Part shown: piece after piece, positions 54,077 through 64,000 of the stretch
How positions within the stretch are numbered: position 1 is the stretch's first letter
Layout of the letters: the number at the start of each line of letters is the position of its first letter
Assembly: GCA_001725155.1 (NCBI GenBank)
Contig: MEFP01000007.1
Coordinates: 62,001-126,000, forward strand
DNA length: 64,000 nucleotides
Direction: 5' to 3'
Origin: Lysobacteraceae bacterium SCN 69-320
GTDB taxonomy: Bacteria > Pseudomonadota > Gammaproteobacteria > Xanthomonadales > Rhodanobacteraceae
The notes under the pieces: generated by a model
Told to the model about the DNA's origin: nothing
The model's input: the letters and a program-made list of their open reading frames with translations, nothing else
Databases searched by the model: none
Translations under genes and position numbers: made by a program

Positions 54077-56977
54077 TTACTGCAGGCCGTCGGCGAAGAT
54101 CAGGTCGGCCGATTCCGCCGGCCCGCCGACGAACAGCACGTCGTTCGGATCGTTGCGATAGTTGCCCTGGCGCAGCGCGTCGACGCTGAGCTCCCAGGTC
54201 TGCGCGTCGATCCGGCGCGCGCCGGCGAAGCGGTACCAGCCGAACGTCGTGGCGTCGCCGGGACGGCGCGGTCCGTAATTGCGCCAGCTCCAGTTCGCGC
54301 CGAAGTTCGCGCTGTGGAAGCGTACGCGCACGGTCGCGCCGGTGCAGGCCGGAAGCGAGAAGCTGGCCAGGCCGAACGCGTCGTGGCTCGCGGCGCCGGC
54401 GACGAGGTCGGGCGGATACAGCGCCGCGGCCAGGGTCGTCACGTCGTTGAGCTGATTGCAGCTGCCGCCCGGGACGATGGCAATCGTCGCGCTGCCGCCG
54501 CCGGCGAGCGCCGCCGGCGCGGCGTTCTGGCCGGCCGCCGACAGCGAGGCCACGCGCGCCTGGGTCGAATCCTGGATGCCGTCGCCGTTGCCGTCGCCGC
54601 CGAGAATGCCGTTCTCGACCGAGCTCGGCGCGCCGTCGGCATCCTCGTCGCTGGGCGCCGTGTAGTCCCAGACGCCGGCCGTCGTGCCGGCGAGGATGCG
54701 TGCCGGCGTGCCGGCGCTGCGCCGGGGCATGGCCAGCGCGGTCGCCGCGTCGGCCGGCAGGCCCAGGCTGATCGAGTTCCAGCTCGCGCCGCCGTTGCTG
54801 CTGCGGTAGACGCCGCCGGGATTGGCGCCGTTGCCGCCGGTGCCGGCGTAGATCGTGTCGCCGCTCGCGTCGTTCGGGTCGATGTACAGCGCGCGCACGT
54901 CCTGGCCGGCGATGCCGGCCGAGGCCTGGGTCCAGGTCGCGCCGCCGTCGGTGGTCTTGTATACGTCGCCAAGGATGGATGCGGCGGAGAGGTTGTTGAG
55001 TCCGGCGTAGAGGATCTGCGGATTGGCCGGATTCATCGCGAGCGCAAGCACGTTCCAGTGCGAGCTGCCGGCGCCCGCATGCCGCGGCAGGCCGTTGCTC
55101 GCATGCACCCAGGTGGTGCCGCCGTCGCTGGACTTGAACACGCCGTTGGCGATCGTCGGCGGCGCCGCGCCGGGGAAGTCGGGCGACCAGCTCAGGAAGG
55201 TGCCGATATAGATGGTCTGCGGATTCGTGGGATCGAACACGACCGGCACGACGCCGCCCATGTAGGCGTAGTTCGTGACGCCGACCGGGCCGAGATCCTG
55301 CGGCAGCGGCAGGCCTGCGTCGGCCGCGCTCCAGTTTGCGCCGGCGTCGGTGGATCGGTAGATCCGCGCCGACAGGTACGGCAGTCCCGCCGCGCTGAGA
55401 TTGGGGCGTCCGCTGCCGGCGGCGAGCAGCCGGCGCAGTCCGCCGCTGCCGACCGGACACGGACCCGACGGCGGCGGCGCGGCGCAGGAGCGCGGATCGA
55501 GCGCGATCGTGCGTACCGTGCCCATGTCGGGACGGCCGTTGACGACGGCGATGCCGTTGTCGATCGTGCTCCAGCTCGCACCGGCGTCGGTGCTCTTGTA
55601 CACGCCGCCGTCCTTGTCGGCGCTGGCCGGCAGGCGCTCGGAACGGCCGGCGGCATAGACCGTGAAGTTCTCGGCGGTCAGCGGGTCGGCGTCGACCGTG
55701 GTCGGGTCTATGGACAGGCCGCGGATCTGCTCGGCGTTGAGGCCGCTTGTCGACGGACTCCAGTTCACGCCGTTGTCGTCGGAGCGGTAGATCGCGCGCG
55801 TCGTCGTGACCGAGTCGCCGTAGCCGGCCAGGATCACCGTGCCGGCGCCCGTGTCCAGCGGATGCGTCGCGAGCGCGCGGATGTTGGTCGACTGGTAGCC
55901 GGTGTTGATCGCATTCCAGTTCGTGCCGCCGTTGCTCGTCGCGAGCAGGCCACCGTCGTAGGCGCCGGCCCAGATGCGCGCGGTCGTCGGGAAGTTCGGG
56001 TGCAGCGCGAGCGCGGCGATCTGCGGCGGCTGCGTGCCGTTGACGCTGAAGCCGTTCGCCGTGTCGTAGGACTGCCAGACCGGACTCGCGACGGTCGCAT
56101 CGGCGGTGACGAGCAGGCCGCGCGTCGTGCAGGCCACGGCCAGGCCGGTCGCGATGGTCGGATGCGCGGCGATGCGCGAGACCGTGCCGCAGGCCGCACC
56201 GGCGGCGGGCAGGGCGACCGCGGTCCAGCTCGCGCCGCCGTTGGCGCTGGTCGCGATCCTGGCGCCGTCGCTGGCGAACAGGCGCTGCGGCGTGGTCGGC
56301 GAACTCGCCAGCAGGCTGATGCCGAAGAAGCTGGCCGGCTGGGTCGGCGTCGCGGCCCAGCTCGCGCCGCCGTTCGTGCTGCGCACGACGAGGGCGCCGC
56401 CGTAGGCGGCCGGGTCGCTGCCGATCAGGCCGGCATAGAGCGAGCCGTCGGCGGCGTAGTCGATCGCGGCGTATTGCGTGCCGGCGCCGCTGATGTCGCC
56501 GGCCGTGGTCCAGCTCGTGCCGCCGTCGCCGGAAACGTGCAGGCGCTGGTAGCTCGCCGCGGCGAGATCGTTGCTCGTGCCGCGGCGCAGGGCGATGTCG
56601 GCGATATACGAACCGCCGCTGACCGGTGCGGCGACCGGCACCCAGAGATCGCCGCCGTTGCCCGAGCGGAACAGCTGGTTGCTGGTCGCCAGATAGACCA
56701 CCGGCGCGTTGGTGGCAGCGACGAGGTCGGTGCTGAACAGTGCTTCGGGCAGGCCGATCTCGATCCGCGTCCAGGCACTGCCGCTGCTGGTGCTGCGGAA
56801 CACGCCGCCGCGGCCGGCGGCCCACAAGGTCGACGGCGACGCCTCGTAGACGGCCAGGGCCGTGACGTTGCCGCCGGCCGGTCCGGCCGTGCTCCAGGAA
56901 CCGACCGCGGCGGATGCGGCGGTGACGCTCAGCGCGAGCGCGATGCCGGCGCTGCAGCGCAGGATGGCGAATGACAT
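54077..56977 (-). CDS. Large secreted BNR-repeat protein with choice-of-anchor U domain
   Basis: A 966-residue exported protein with a signal peptide (LRCSAGIALALSVTAASA). Repeated sialidase/sortilin-like blades such as STNGGASWAATP, SDDNGVNWSPS, STDAGASWSTI and SSDGGTTWVHA form two beta-propellers to about residue 780. A linker with a Ca-type DEDADG segment follows. The end (about 840-950) reads like a choice-of-anchor U domain (GATVRVRF, FGWYRFAG), and after it the last residues are ESADLIFADGLQ. In that family the C-terminus carries a sorting signal, so this tail may be one. Start ATG at 56977. Confidence 0.82.
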   Translation of the reverse strand: MSFAILRCSAGIALALSVTAASAAVGSWSTAGPAGGNVTALAVYEASPSTLWAAGRGGVFRSTSSGSAWTRIEIGLPEALFSTDLVAATNAPVVYLATSNQLFRSGNGGDLWVPVAAPVSGGSYIADIALRRGTSNDLAAASYQRLHVSGDGGTSWTTAGDISGAGTQYAAIDYAADGSLYAGLIGSDPAAYGGALVVRSTNGGASWAATPTQPASFFGISLLASSPTTPQRLFASDGARIATSANGGASWTAVALPAAGAACGTVSRIAAHPTIATGLAVACTTRGLLVTADATVASPVWQSYDTANGFSVNGTQPPQIAALALHPNFPTTARIWAGAYDGGLLATSNGGTNWNAINTGYQSTNIRALATHPLDTGAGTVILAGYGDSVTTTRAIYRSDDNGVNWSPSTSGLNAEQIRGLSIDPTTVDADPLTAENFTVYAAGRSERLPASADKDGGVYKSTDAGASWSTIDNGIAVVNGRPDMGTVRTIALDPRSCAAPPPSGPCPVGSGGLRRLLAAGSGRPNLSAAGLPYLSARIYRSTDAGANWSAADAGLPLPQDLGPVGVTNYAYMGGVVPVVFDPTNPQTIYIGTFLSWSPDFPGAAPPTIANGVFKSSDGGTTWVHASNGLPRHAGAGSSHWNVLALAMNPANPQILYAGLNNLSAASILGDVYKTTDGGATWTQASAGIAGQDVRALYIDPNDASGDTIYAGTGGNGANPGGVYRSSNGGASWNSISLGLPADAATALAMPRRSAGTPARILAGTTAGVWDYTAPSDEDADGAPSSVENGILGGDGNGDGIQDSTQARVASLSAAGQNAAPAALAGGGSATIAIVPGGSCNQLNDVTTLAAALYPPDLVAGAASHDAFGLASFSLPACTGATVRVRFHSANFGANWSWRNYGPRRPGDATTFGWYRFAGARRIDAQTWELSVDALRQGNYRNDPNDVLFVGGPAESADLIFADGLQ

Positions 56978-57263
56978 GGCGAATTGCCCCGTTCGGAAAG
57001 TCCGCACCGTAATACGCAATTGCGCGGCCGGAGATGAAACCGATCGCAGGCGGGATGTGATCGCCGCAGCAGTTCGGCGCCACCGGGGCATGCCGGTCAC
57101 CGCTCGGCATCGAGTGGATGAGCAGTCACCGCGTCGGTCGCCGTGGCGAACACAGCGTCGGGAATGCGTCGCCGCATCGTGTCGCTGCGACGGGGGCGGC
57201 GGTGTGCCCGCGGCAGCGCCGCCACAGACGTGCAGCGCTGCCGTATCGCGACGCGTGCCGGTG

Positions 57264-59369
<2,106 letters not shown>

Positions 59370-59374
59370 CTACG

Positions 59375-59404
59375 AAAAAGGCCGGCGCTGCGGCCGGCCT
59401 TTTC
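59375..59404. terminator. Terminator between terC and fadH
   Basis: A GC stem (AAAAGGCCGGC with GCCGGCCTTTT) with A- and T-tracts at both ends ends terC on the minus strand. Confidence 0.85.
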
Positions 59405-59427
59405 GGGTCATCGGGTGGTGGTCCGGG

Positions 59428-60123
59428 TCAGCCGGTCTTGAGCGAGTGCTTGTCGCGTCGCGCTTTCTCGCGCATCCAGCCGAAAGCCAGGCCGCCGCCG
59501 ATGACGATGACGTAGGCCAGCGCTTCGATCATGCTGTTGTCGCCGATCCAGCGCGCGATGAACTTCTCGTGCAGGACCATCTTGGCGGCGGTCCACAGCA
59601 GCGCGCCGGCACCGATGTAGACGACCATCGGGAAGCGCTCGACCAATTTGAGGATCAGCGTGCTGCCCCAGACCACGATCGGCACGGAGATCAGCAGGCC
59701 GATCACGACGAGCAGGAAGTTGCCATGGGCCGCGCCGGCGACGCCGAGCACGTTGTCCAGGCCCATCAGCGCGTCGGCGATGATGATCGTGCGCATCGCG
59801 CCCCAGAAGCTGCTGACGCGGCCCATCTCGTGACCTTCCTCGTGCTTCTCCTCGCTGAGGAGCTTCAGCGCGATCGGGATCAGCAGCAGGCCGCCGACCA
59901 GCATCAGCCCGGGGAAGTGCAGCAGCCAGACCACGGCCAGGGTCATCAGCGTGCGCACGACGATCGCGCCGACCGTGCCCCAGAAGATCGCCCGGGTCTG
60001 CAGTTCCTTGGGCAGATTGCGTGCGGCCAGCGCAATGACGATGGCGTTGTCGCCGGCGAGCACGAGGTCGATCAGGACGATCGCGAACAGCGCGGTGAAG
60101 AAGTCAGGAGACAGGAATTCCAT
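59428..60123 (-). CDS. TerC-family membrane protein (Alx-like)
   Basis: A 231-residue protein with about seven helices and the duplicated TerC motif LIDLVLAGDNAIVIA and ADALMGLDNVLGVAG, whose Asp/Asn residues bind metal. Such proteins export Mn2+ or other ions. The charged central loop is EEKHEEGHEMGR. ATG at 60123 gives the family N-terminus (MEFLSPDFFTALF). A yybP-ykoY manganese riboswitch precedes it. Confidence 0.93.
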   Translation of the reverse strand: MEFLSPDFFTALFAIVLIDLVLAGDNAIVIALAARNLPKELQTRAIFWGTVGAIVVRTLMTLAVVWLLHFPGLMLVGGLLLIPIALKLLSEEKHEEGHEMGRVSSFWGAMRTIIIADALMGLDNVLGVAGAAHGNFLLVVIGLLISVPIVVWGSTLILKLVERFPMVVYIGAGALLWTAAKMVLHEKFIARWIGDNSMIEALAYVIVIGGGLAFGWMREKARRDKHSLKTG

Positions 60124-60177
60124 GAAAACCCCGGGTAGCGGTTGTCGGGCTGGAGACAAGGACACGCAAAAACGCAG

Positions 60178-60320
60178 GCAAGACTTCGCCGTGTCCGGCG
60201 AAGGTCTTGCTCACTGCGTTACCGGGATGGGACGGTGTCGGCAGCCGCGTGACCGGGGCGAAAAACCCGTGATGACGATCAGCGCGCGAGGAGCTACTCC
60301 CCTTCGATCGGGGCATAAGT
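60178..60320 (-). promoter_or_regulatory. yybP-ykoY manganese riboswitch
   Basis: On the minus strand upstream of terC the hallmark GGGGAGTAGC lies at 60293-60302, and a second conserved stretch with GTAACGCAGTGAGCAAGACC lies at 60203-60222. The layout matches the alx/mntP Mn2+ riboswitch. Downstream the hairpin at 60178-60210 is followed by TTTTT, a possible expression platform. Family knowledge: Mn2+ binding turns on TerC/MntP genes. Confidence 0.85.
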
Positions 60321-60323
60321 AAC

Positions 60324-60857
60324 GGCTGGCGTAGAGAAGGTCAAGCAGCGCCAGCGCCAATCGTCATGCAAGTTGACACTTGCGCCTGCGCTGCGCCGCC
60401 GCAGACGCACTACAGTTCGCGCCGCCGGACCGGGCGACGGCTCAGGCCGGCGGCGCGGTCAGACAAATGGATCGAACCCGCTGGCCGGCGCGGCGTTGCC
60501 GCGATGTCCTGCGACGGGGTTCCCGCCCGGCGTTCCAGGTCGGGGCCGGAGGGCATCCGGCGGCAGGGCCAGGTTCGCGGGCGTACGGTTCTGAGCCGGT
60601 CGTCCGCGGATTCACGCGTTGATGACCCGGTTTGCGCAATAAACGCGCGAAATGTTAAGCCTGCACTGAGCGGAACGTGAACGACCGGGCGGGGCTGTAG
60701 TTACAGGTCGTTGATTTTGCTAGACTGCCGCCCGCCCTAGGAATGGGCCGAAATGTTAAGCCACGCCATCAACACTTTTTACTTGTAAAGTGAACGAGCT
60801 TTGCGTCCGTACGGGGTGGAGTGGACGCGCGCGATAACACCAATGAGGAGACTCCGA
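60324..60857. promoter_or_regulatory. Intergenic region upstream of OmpA-like gene
   Basis: A 534-base gap with no gene visible. It holds a 14-base direct repeat CGAAATGTTAAGCC at 60648-60661 and 60749-60762, spaced 101 bases. Both lie upstream of the ompA-type gene and could be regulator sites. A GAGGAG ribosome site at 60845 serves ATG 60858. Confidence 0.4.
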
Positions 60858-61994
60858 ATGAAACGTAATGGCTTGTTTGCCCTGATTGCCCTGTCCCTGG
60901 CCAGTATCGGCGCGGCGCAGGCGCAGGACTACAGCAACTGGTACATCGCTCCGCGCGTCGGCGCCGTGATTCCGGACAGCGATCGTGAAACCGATTCCTC
61001 GCTGTTCACCGGTATCGGCATCGGCTTCTGGTCCACCCCGAATTTCGCGGTCGACTTTGAAGTCACTCACAACAACGCTGACTTCGAAAAGAAGTCGGTC
61101 CGCAACAACCACGAATTCGAGAACGTCGGCGTCGGCTTCGCCGGTCGTTACTTCTTCGGCGATGCCGGCAGCGCCTGGCGTCCGTACGCCATGGGCGGCC
61201 TGGGCTTCCTGCGCCACGCGGCGATCTCGGGCAGCCAGCTCAGCCCGAGCCGCACCAATGGCTGGGACCCGATGGTCACCGTCGGCGGCGGCGTGCAGCA
61301 CGGCTTCAGCGACCGCCTGGCGTTCCGCGCCGAACTCGCGGCCCGCTACGACCGCGACAACAACTCGCGCCAGTACTTCACGGCTGACCACAAGACCGGC
61401 TTCGTCGACGCGATCGCCAGCGTCGCGCTGCTCGTGAACTTCGGCGGCGAAGCGGCTCCCGCGCCGGCTCCGACGCGTGAAACCCCGCCGCCGGCCAAGG
61501 TGGAAACCTCCTGCCGCGACCTCGACGACGACAACGACGGCGTGAACAACTGCGACGACCGTTGCCCCGGCACCCAGGCCGGCGTCCAGGTCGGTCCGGA
61601 CGGCTGCCCGATGATCCAGACCATCGACCTGCGCGGCGTGAACTTCAAGTTCGACCGTCCGAAGAAGGGCGAGAAGAACATCAGCCCGACCTTGCAGGAG
61701 CCGACCGCCGACTCGATCGCGATCCTCGACCAGGCCGTCGACGTGCTGCAGCGCAACCCGAACATGCGCGTCGAAGTCGTCGGCCACACCGACTCGGTCG
61801 GTACCGACGAGTACAACCAGGGCCTGTCCGAGCGCCGCGCGCGCATCGTGTACGACTACCTGACCTCGCACGGCATCGACGCCAGCCGCCTGTCCGGCCC
61901 GATCGGTTACGGCGAATCGCGTCCGATCGACACGAACGACACCAAGGAAGGCCGTGCGCGCAACCGCCGCACCGAGCTGGACGCGCAGAAGTAA
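60858..61994 (+). CDS. OmpA-family outer-membrane protein
   Basis: A 378-residue protein: signal peptide (NGLFALIALSLASIGAAQA), an eight-strand OmpA barrel (SNWYIAPRVGAV, FAVDFEVTH, GFAGRYFFG, TVGGGVQHGF), a Pro/Ala hinge, a thrombospondin type-3 Ca-binding segment (LDDDNDGVNNCDDRCPGT) and an OmpA_C peptidoglycan-binding domain (VEVVGHTDSVG, LSERRARIVYDYL). Start ATG 60858 behind GAGGAG. It is probably highly expressed. Confidence 0.94.
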   Translation: MKRNGLFALIALSLASIGAAQAQDYSNWYIAPRVGAVIPDSDRETDSSLFTGIGIGFWSTPNFAVDFEVTHNNADFEKKSVRNNHEFENVGVGFAGRYFFGDAGSAWRPYAMGGLGFLRHAAISGSQLSPSRTNGWDPMVTVGGGVQHGFSDRLAFRAELAARYDRDNNSRQYFTADHKTGFVDAIASVALLVNFGGEAAPAPAPTRETPPPAKVETSCRDLDDDNDGVNNCDDRCPGTQAGVQVGPDGCPMIQTIDLRGVNFKFDRPKKGEKNISPTLQEPTADSIAILDQAVDVLQRNPNMRVEVVGHTDSVGTDEYNQGLSERRARIVYDYLTSHGIDASRLSGPIGYGESRPIDTNDTKEGRARNRRTELDAQK

Positions 61995-62017
61995 TAGCGC
62001 TTCGTTCCTGTAGTCCC

Positions 62018-62048
62018 GAAAGCCCGGCGCAAGCCGGGCTTTCTTTTT
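62018..62048 (+). terminator. Terminator after OmpA-like gene
   Basis: Stem GAAAGCCCGGC with GCCGGGCTTTC around a short loop, followed by TTTTT. Confidence 0.88.
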
Positions 62049-62354
62049 GCCCGCAGGCCGGCGGCAGGGTCGCCGCCGCTGTGTCCCCGTCCGGGCCAGC
62101 CGCGGTCGCGCAGCGACAGCGCCCGAGCGGCCGGCGGATCGCCGCGCCGGCCGCCGCCCCGCGCGGTTGCCGGCCGGGCATGCCGCCGTCGCCGCCGCAA
62201 GTCCCACTCGCCGGGACTTGTACGTCCTCGGCTTAGCCGTCAGATTAGCGCCGCGCCGCGGCGGCGCCCGGACTTGTTCGTTCCGCCGGCGCCGCCACGT
62301 TGCCACTGCCATGCATGCATCACTCACGATTTTCCGCAGGAGGCTAGAGTCGTC

Positions 62355-62780
62355 GTGAACACCCCCTGGACCACTGAATCGCTTTACGAGGCGCTGCGCT
62401 CGGACAAGAGCGTCGACCTTGACGGCGTCGAGCTCAGCCTGATCGGCGGCGTCGATGCCATCGTCAACATCACCATGCACGATCACGGCGACCTGGCCAT
62501 GCACATGGCCGTCTCCGGCGAGCAGATCTTCGTTTCCTCGCCGCTGTGCCTTGCCACCCAGGTCAAGGACCGCGCCGCGTTCAACGAGGCCTGCCTGCGC
62601 CTGAACCCGGTCAACCCGCTGTCCAACCTCGGCCTGCAGAACGTCGGCGGCGAGGATCTGTACATCGTGTTCGGCGAGCTCTCCAGCCGCTCGCCGCTGC
62701 CGGCCGTCGTCGAAGAGATCCATGCGCTCGCCGACAACACCATCCAGGCCGCCGAGGCCTTCGCCGACCATCTGAAGTGA
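62355..62780 (+). CDS. yjfI: YjfI/DUF2170-family protein
   Basis: A 141-residue acidic protein. DLDGVELSLIGGVDAIVNITM and the C-terminal EIHALADNTIQAAEAFADHL are typical of the YjfI/DUF2170 family, which is encoded beside PspA-like genes. GTG start at 62355 is chosen for the AGGAGG site 11 bases upstream. Function unknown; context suggests membrane stress. Confidence 0.8.
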   Translation: MNTPWTTESLYEALRSDKSVDLDGVELSLIGGVDAIVNITMHDHGDLAMHMAVSGEQIFVSSPLCLATQVKDRAAFNEACLRLNPVNPLSNLGLQNVGGEDLYIVFGELSSRSPLPAVVEEIHALADNTIQAAEAFADHLK

Positions 62781-62785
62781 CCGCC

Positions 62786-63541
62786 ATGGCCATCTGGACC
62801 AAGATCATCACCCTGTTCCGCGGCGCCGCGCACGAGGCCGGAACCGCCGTCGTCGACGCCAATGCGATGCGCATCCTCGATCAGGAAGTGCGCGACGCGC
62901 AGAACGCGCTGCTGCGTTCGCGCGACGACCTCGCCAAGATCATGGCGCAGCGCAAGATCGCCAACGACAAGCTCAACGACAAGAAGGCCAAGCAGGCCGA
63001 GTACAGCAACTACATCCGCGAAGCCCTGGCCCGCGACAACCGTGCGCTGGCGCAGGAAGTCGCGACCAAGCTCGCGACGATCGAGGCCGACATCGCGACC
63101 GAAGGCAAGATCATCGGCGAGTTCGACAACAGCATCGCCAAGCTGCAGTCCTCGGCGCGCCAGGCCGAGACGGTGATCACGCGTCTCAAGCAGCAGATCG
63201 ACACGGTCAAGGCGACCGAAAGCGTGCAGCGCGCCCAGGCGGCGCTGGCCGCCCAGCATGCGGGCACCGGCGCCAAGCTCGGCACGGCGCTGGATTCGCT
63301 GGAGCGCATCAAGCAGCGTCAGACCGAGCGTGCCGCGCAGCTCGAAGTCGCCGAGGAACTGGCCCAGGCCACCGGCGAGGATGCCGACCTGCAGCGCCGT
63401 CTCGCCCAGGCCGGCATCGTGCCGGGCGAGTCTTCGGCGGAGTCGATCCTGGCGCGCTTCGAGTCGCCGGCGCCGAAGGCGTTGAACCACGACGGCACGC
63501 CGCAGCTGAGCCAGCCCGGCGTCGCCAGCAAGACCAGTTGA
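62786..63541 (+). CDS. PspA/IM30-family protein
   Basis: A 251-residue coiled-coil protein, starting with the amphipathic MAIWTKIITLFRGAAHE and continuing with heptads (LDQEVRDAQNALLRSRDDLAKI; EGKIIGEFDNSIAKLQSSARQAETVI) to about residue 200, then a Pro/Ala tail. PspA proteins coat stressed inner membranes as ESCRT-III-like polymers. It lies 5 bases after yjfI. Confidence 0.9.
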   Translation: MAIWTKIITLFRGAAHEAGTAVVDANAMRILDQEVRDAQNALLRSRDDLAKIMAQRKIANDKLNDKKAKQAEYSNYIREALARDNRALAQEVATKLATIEADIATEGKIIGEFDNSIAKLQSSARQAETVITRLKQQIDTVKATESVQRAQAALAAQHAGTGAKLGTALDSLERIKQRQTERAAQLEVAEELAQATGEDADLQRRLAQAGIVPGESSAESILARFESPAPKALNHDGTPQLSQPGVASKTS

Positions 63542-63633
63542 CGGGCACGGACCCGCCGGCATTGCCGGCGGGTCCGCAGCGGCGGCGCGACGGTCGGGGG
63601 GACCGCGGCGCCGCAGGAATTCGGGGAGGAGTC

Positions 63634-64000
63634 ATGCCGGTCTGGATTCGGCTGATGCGAGCGTTTCACCGGCATCTGGCGCTGCTGAGCTGGGGCGTGC
63701 TGTTTGCCGTCGTGCTGCTGCACAGCCTCGTCAGCTGGGAACTCATGCTGCTGGCCGGCGAGGAAAAACTCGTCGCGCCGACCGACTGGTTCTACTACTA
63801 CCTCGTGACTGCGACGACGATCGGCTACGGCGATCTGTCGCCGCAGACGCCGGCCGGCCGCTGGGTCGCGATACTCTGGCTGCTGCCGGGCGGCGTCACG
63901 CTGTTCGCCATGTTCATCGGCAAGGCGACGACCGGCTTGATCGACACCTGGAGGCGCAGGGCCATGGGCAAACACAGCTATCCCGGCATGAGCGGGCATA
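63634..64000 (+). CDS. Potassium channel family protein, 5' part
   Basis: The first 122 residues of a two-helix channel. Helix 1 is about residues 16-38; the pore holds selectivity filter TTIGYGD at 61-67; helix 2 is about 75-95. The gene runs past the window end. A GGGGAGGA ribosome site lies 3 bases before ATG. It follows PspA by 92 bases, as in related YjfI-PspA-channel operons. Confidence 0.88.
   Translation, partial: MPVWIRLMRAFHRHLALLSWGVLFAVVLLHSLVSWELMLLAGEEKLVAPTDWFYYYLVTATTIGYGDLSPQTPAGRWVAILWLLPGGVTLFAMFIGKATTGLIDTWRRRAMGKHSYPGMSGH

Noticed and set aside
54062-56974. 970-codon open frame on the plus strand opposite the BNR gene
   Set aside because: High GC leaves the antisense frame open; composition is Arg/Ala/Gly-rich with no domain, while the opposite strand has signal peptide, BNR repeats and anchor domain.
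60123-60320. Simple terminator only, without riboswitch
   Set aside because: The GGGGAGTAGC and GTAACGCAGTGAGCAAGACC stretches in this order, upstream of a TerC gene, match the manganese riboswitch family too well.

Overview
The window is chromosomal DNA from a very GC-rich gammaproteobacterium of the Xanthomonadales (Lysobacterales) type. Family-level clues are an aspartokinase-diaminopimelate decarboxylase fusion, a MurL/MurD2 pair (the L-Glu-first route to muropeptide D-Glu known from Xanthomonas), an rnf-nth block, yajC-secD-secF, and many secreted proteins of the style common in Rhodanobacteraceae. Dokdonella or a near relative is my best guess, but this is inference. I saw no rRNA, tRNA, CRISPR array, prophage or insertion sequence.

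Layout. 1-5.2 kb: end of lysAC, two tandem paralogous membrane proteins, murL-murD2. 5.5-9.4 kb (minus strand): FmdB-like zinc ribbon, RNase T, then an hvfX-hvfC-hvfB-hvfA locus (a MNIO/DUF692 RiPP system) whose precursor HvfA carries two EF-hands between cysteine clusters. 10-15.7 kb (minus): OprO/P-type porin, nth, and rnfE-like, rnfG, rnfD, rnfC. 15.8-19.1 kb: yajC-secD-secF. 19.4-21.8 kb: a frameshifted TPR-sulfotransferase that runs into a secreted protein. 21.8-25.6 kb: suhB/trmJ divergent pair, exoD, CNNM/CorC-type protein. 25.7-27.6 kb: PhoU-like DUF47 protein plus PiT phosphate transporter behind a possible Pho box. 27.7-28.9 kb: TIR-transmembrane protein. 29-31.1 kb (minus): modABC. 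31.2-41.4 kb: an island joining a PAS-AraC regulator, a secreted M9 collagenase and a complete set of genes taking L-hydroxyproline to 2-oxoglutarate. 41.6-48.8 kb: secreted RCC1-repeat protein, amidohydrolase, small unknown protein, alkyltransferase-like protein, DUF1800-DUF1501 pair. 49.3-51.4 kb: prpB-prpC. 51.6-54.0 kb: ABC-F ATPase, VIT1-type transporter. 54.1-60.3 kb (minus): large BNR-repeat secreted protein, fadH, terC behind a yybP-ykoY manganese riboswitch. 60.9-64 kb: OmpA-like protein, YjfI-PspA-potassium channel operon cut by the window edge.

How the genes work together. The clearest system is 31.2-41.4 kb: extracellular collagen cleavage, then epimerisation, oxidation, deamination and dehydrogenation of hydroxyproline, with a divergently transcribed regulator. 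The second is the hvf locus, likely a copper- or metal-stress modified peptide system with an unusual calcium-binding precursor. Several secreted proteins share a short D-[LAP]-[IL]-[FWY]-x-x-[GN]-F/L-[EGQ] motif, in one case at the C-terminal position where sorting signals normally sit. A 42-bp perfect inverted-repeat element occurs between two hydroxyproline genes and a decayed relative lies upstream of prpB.
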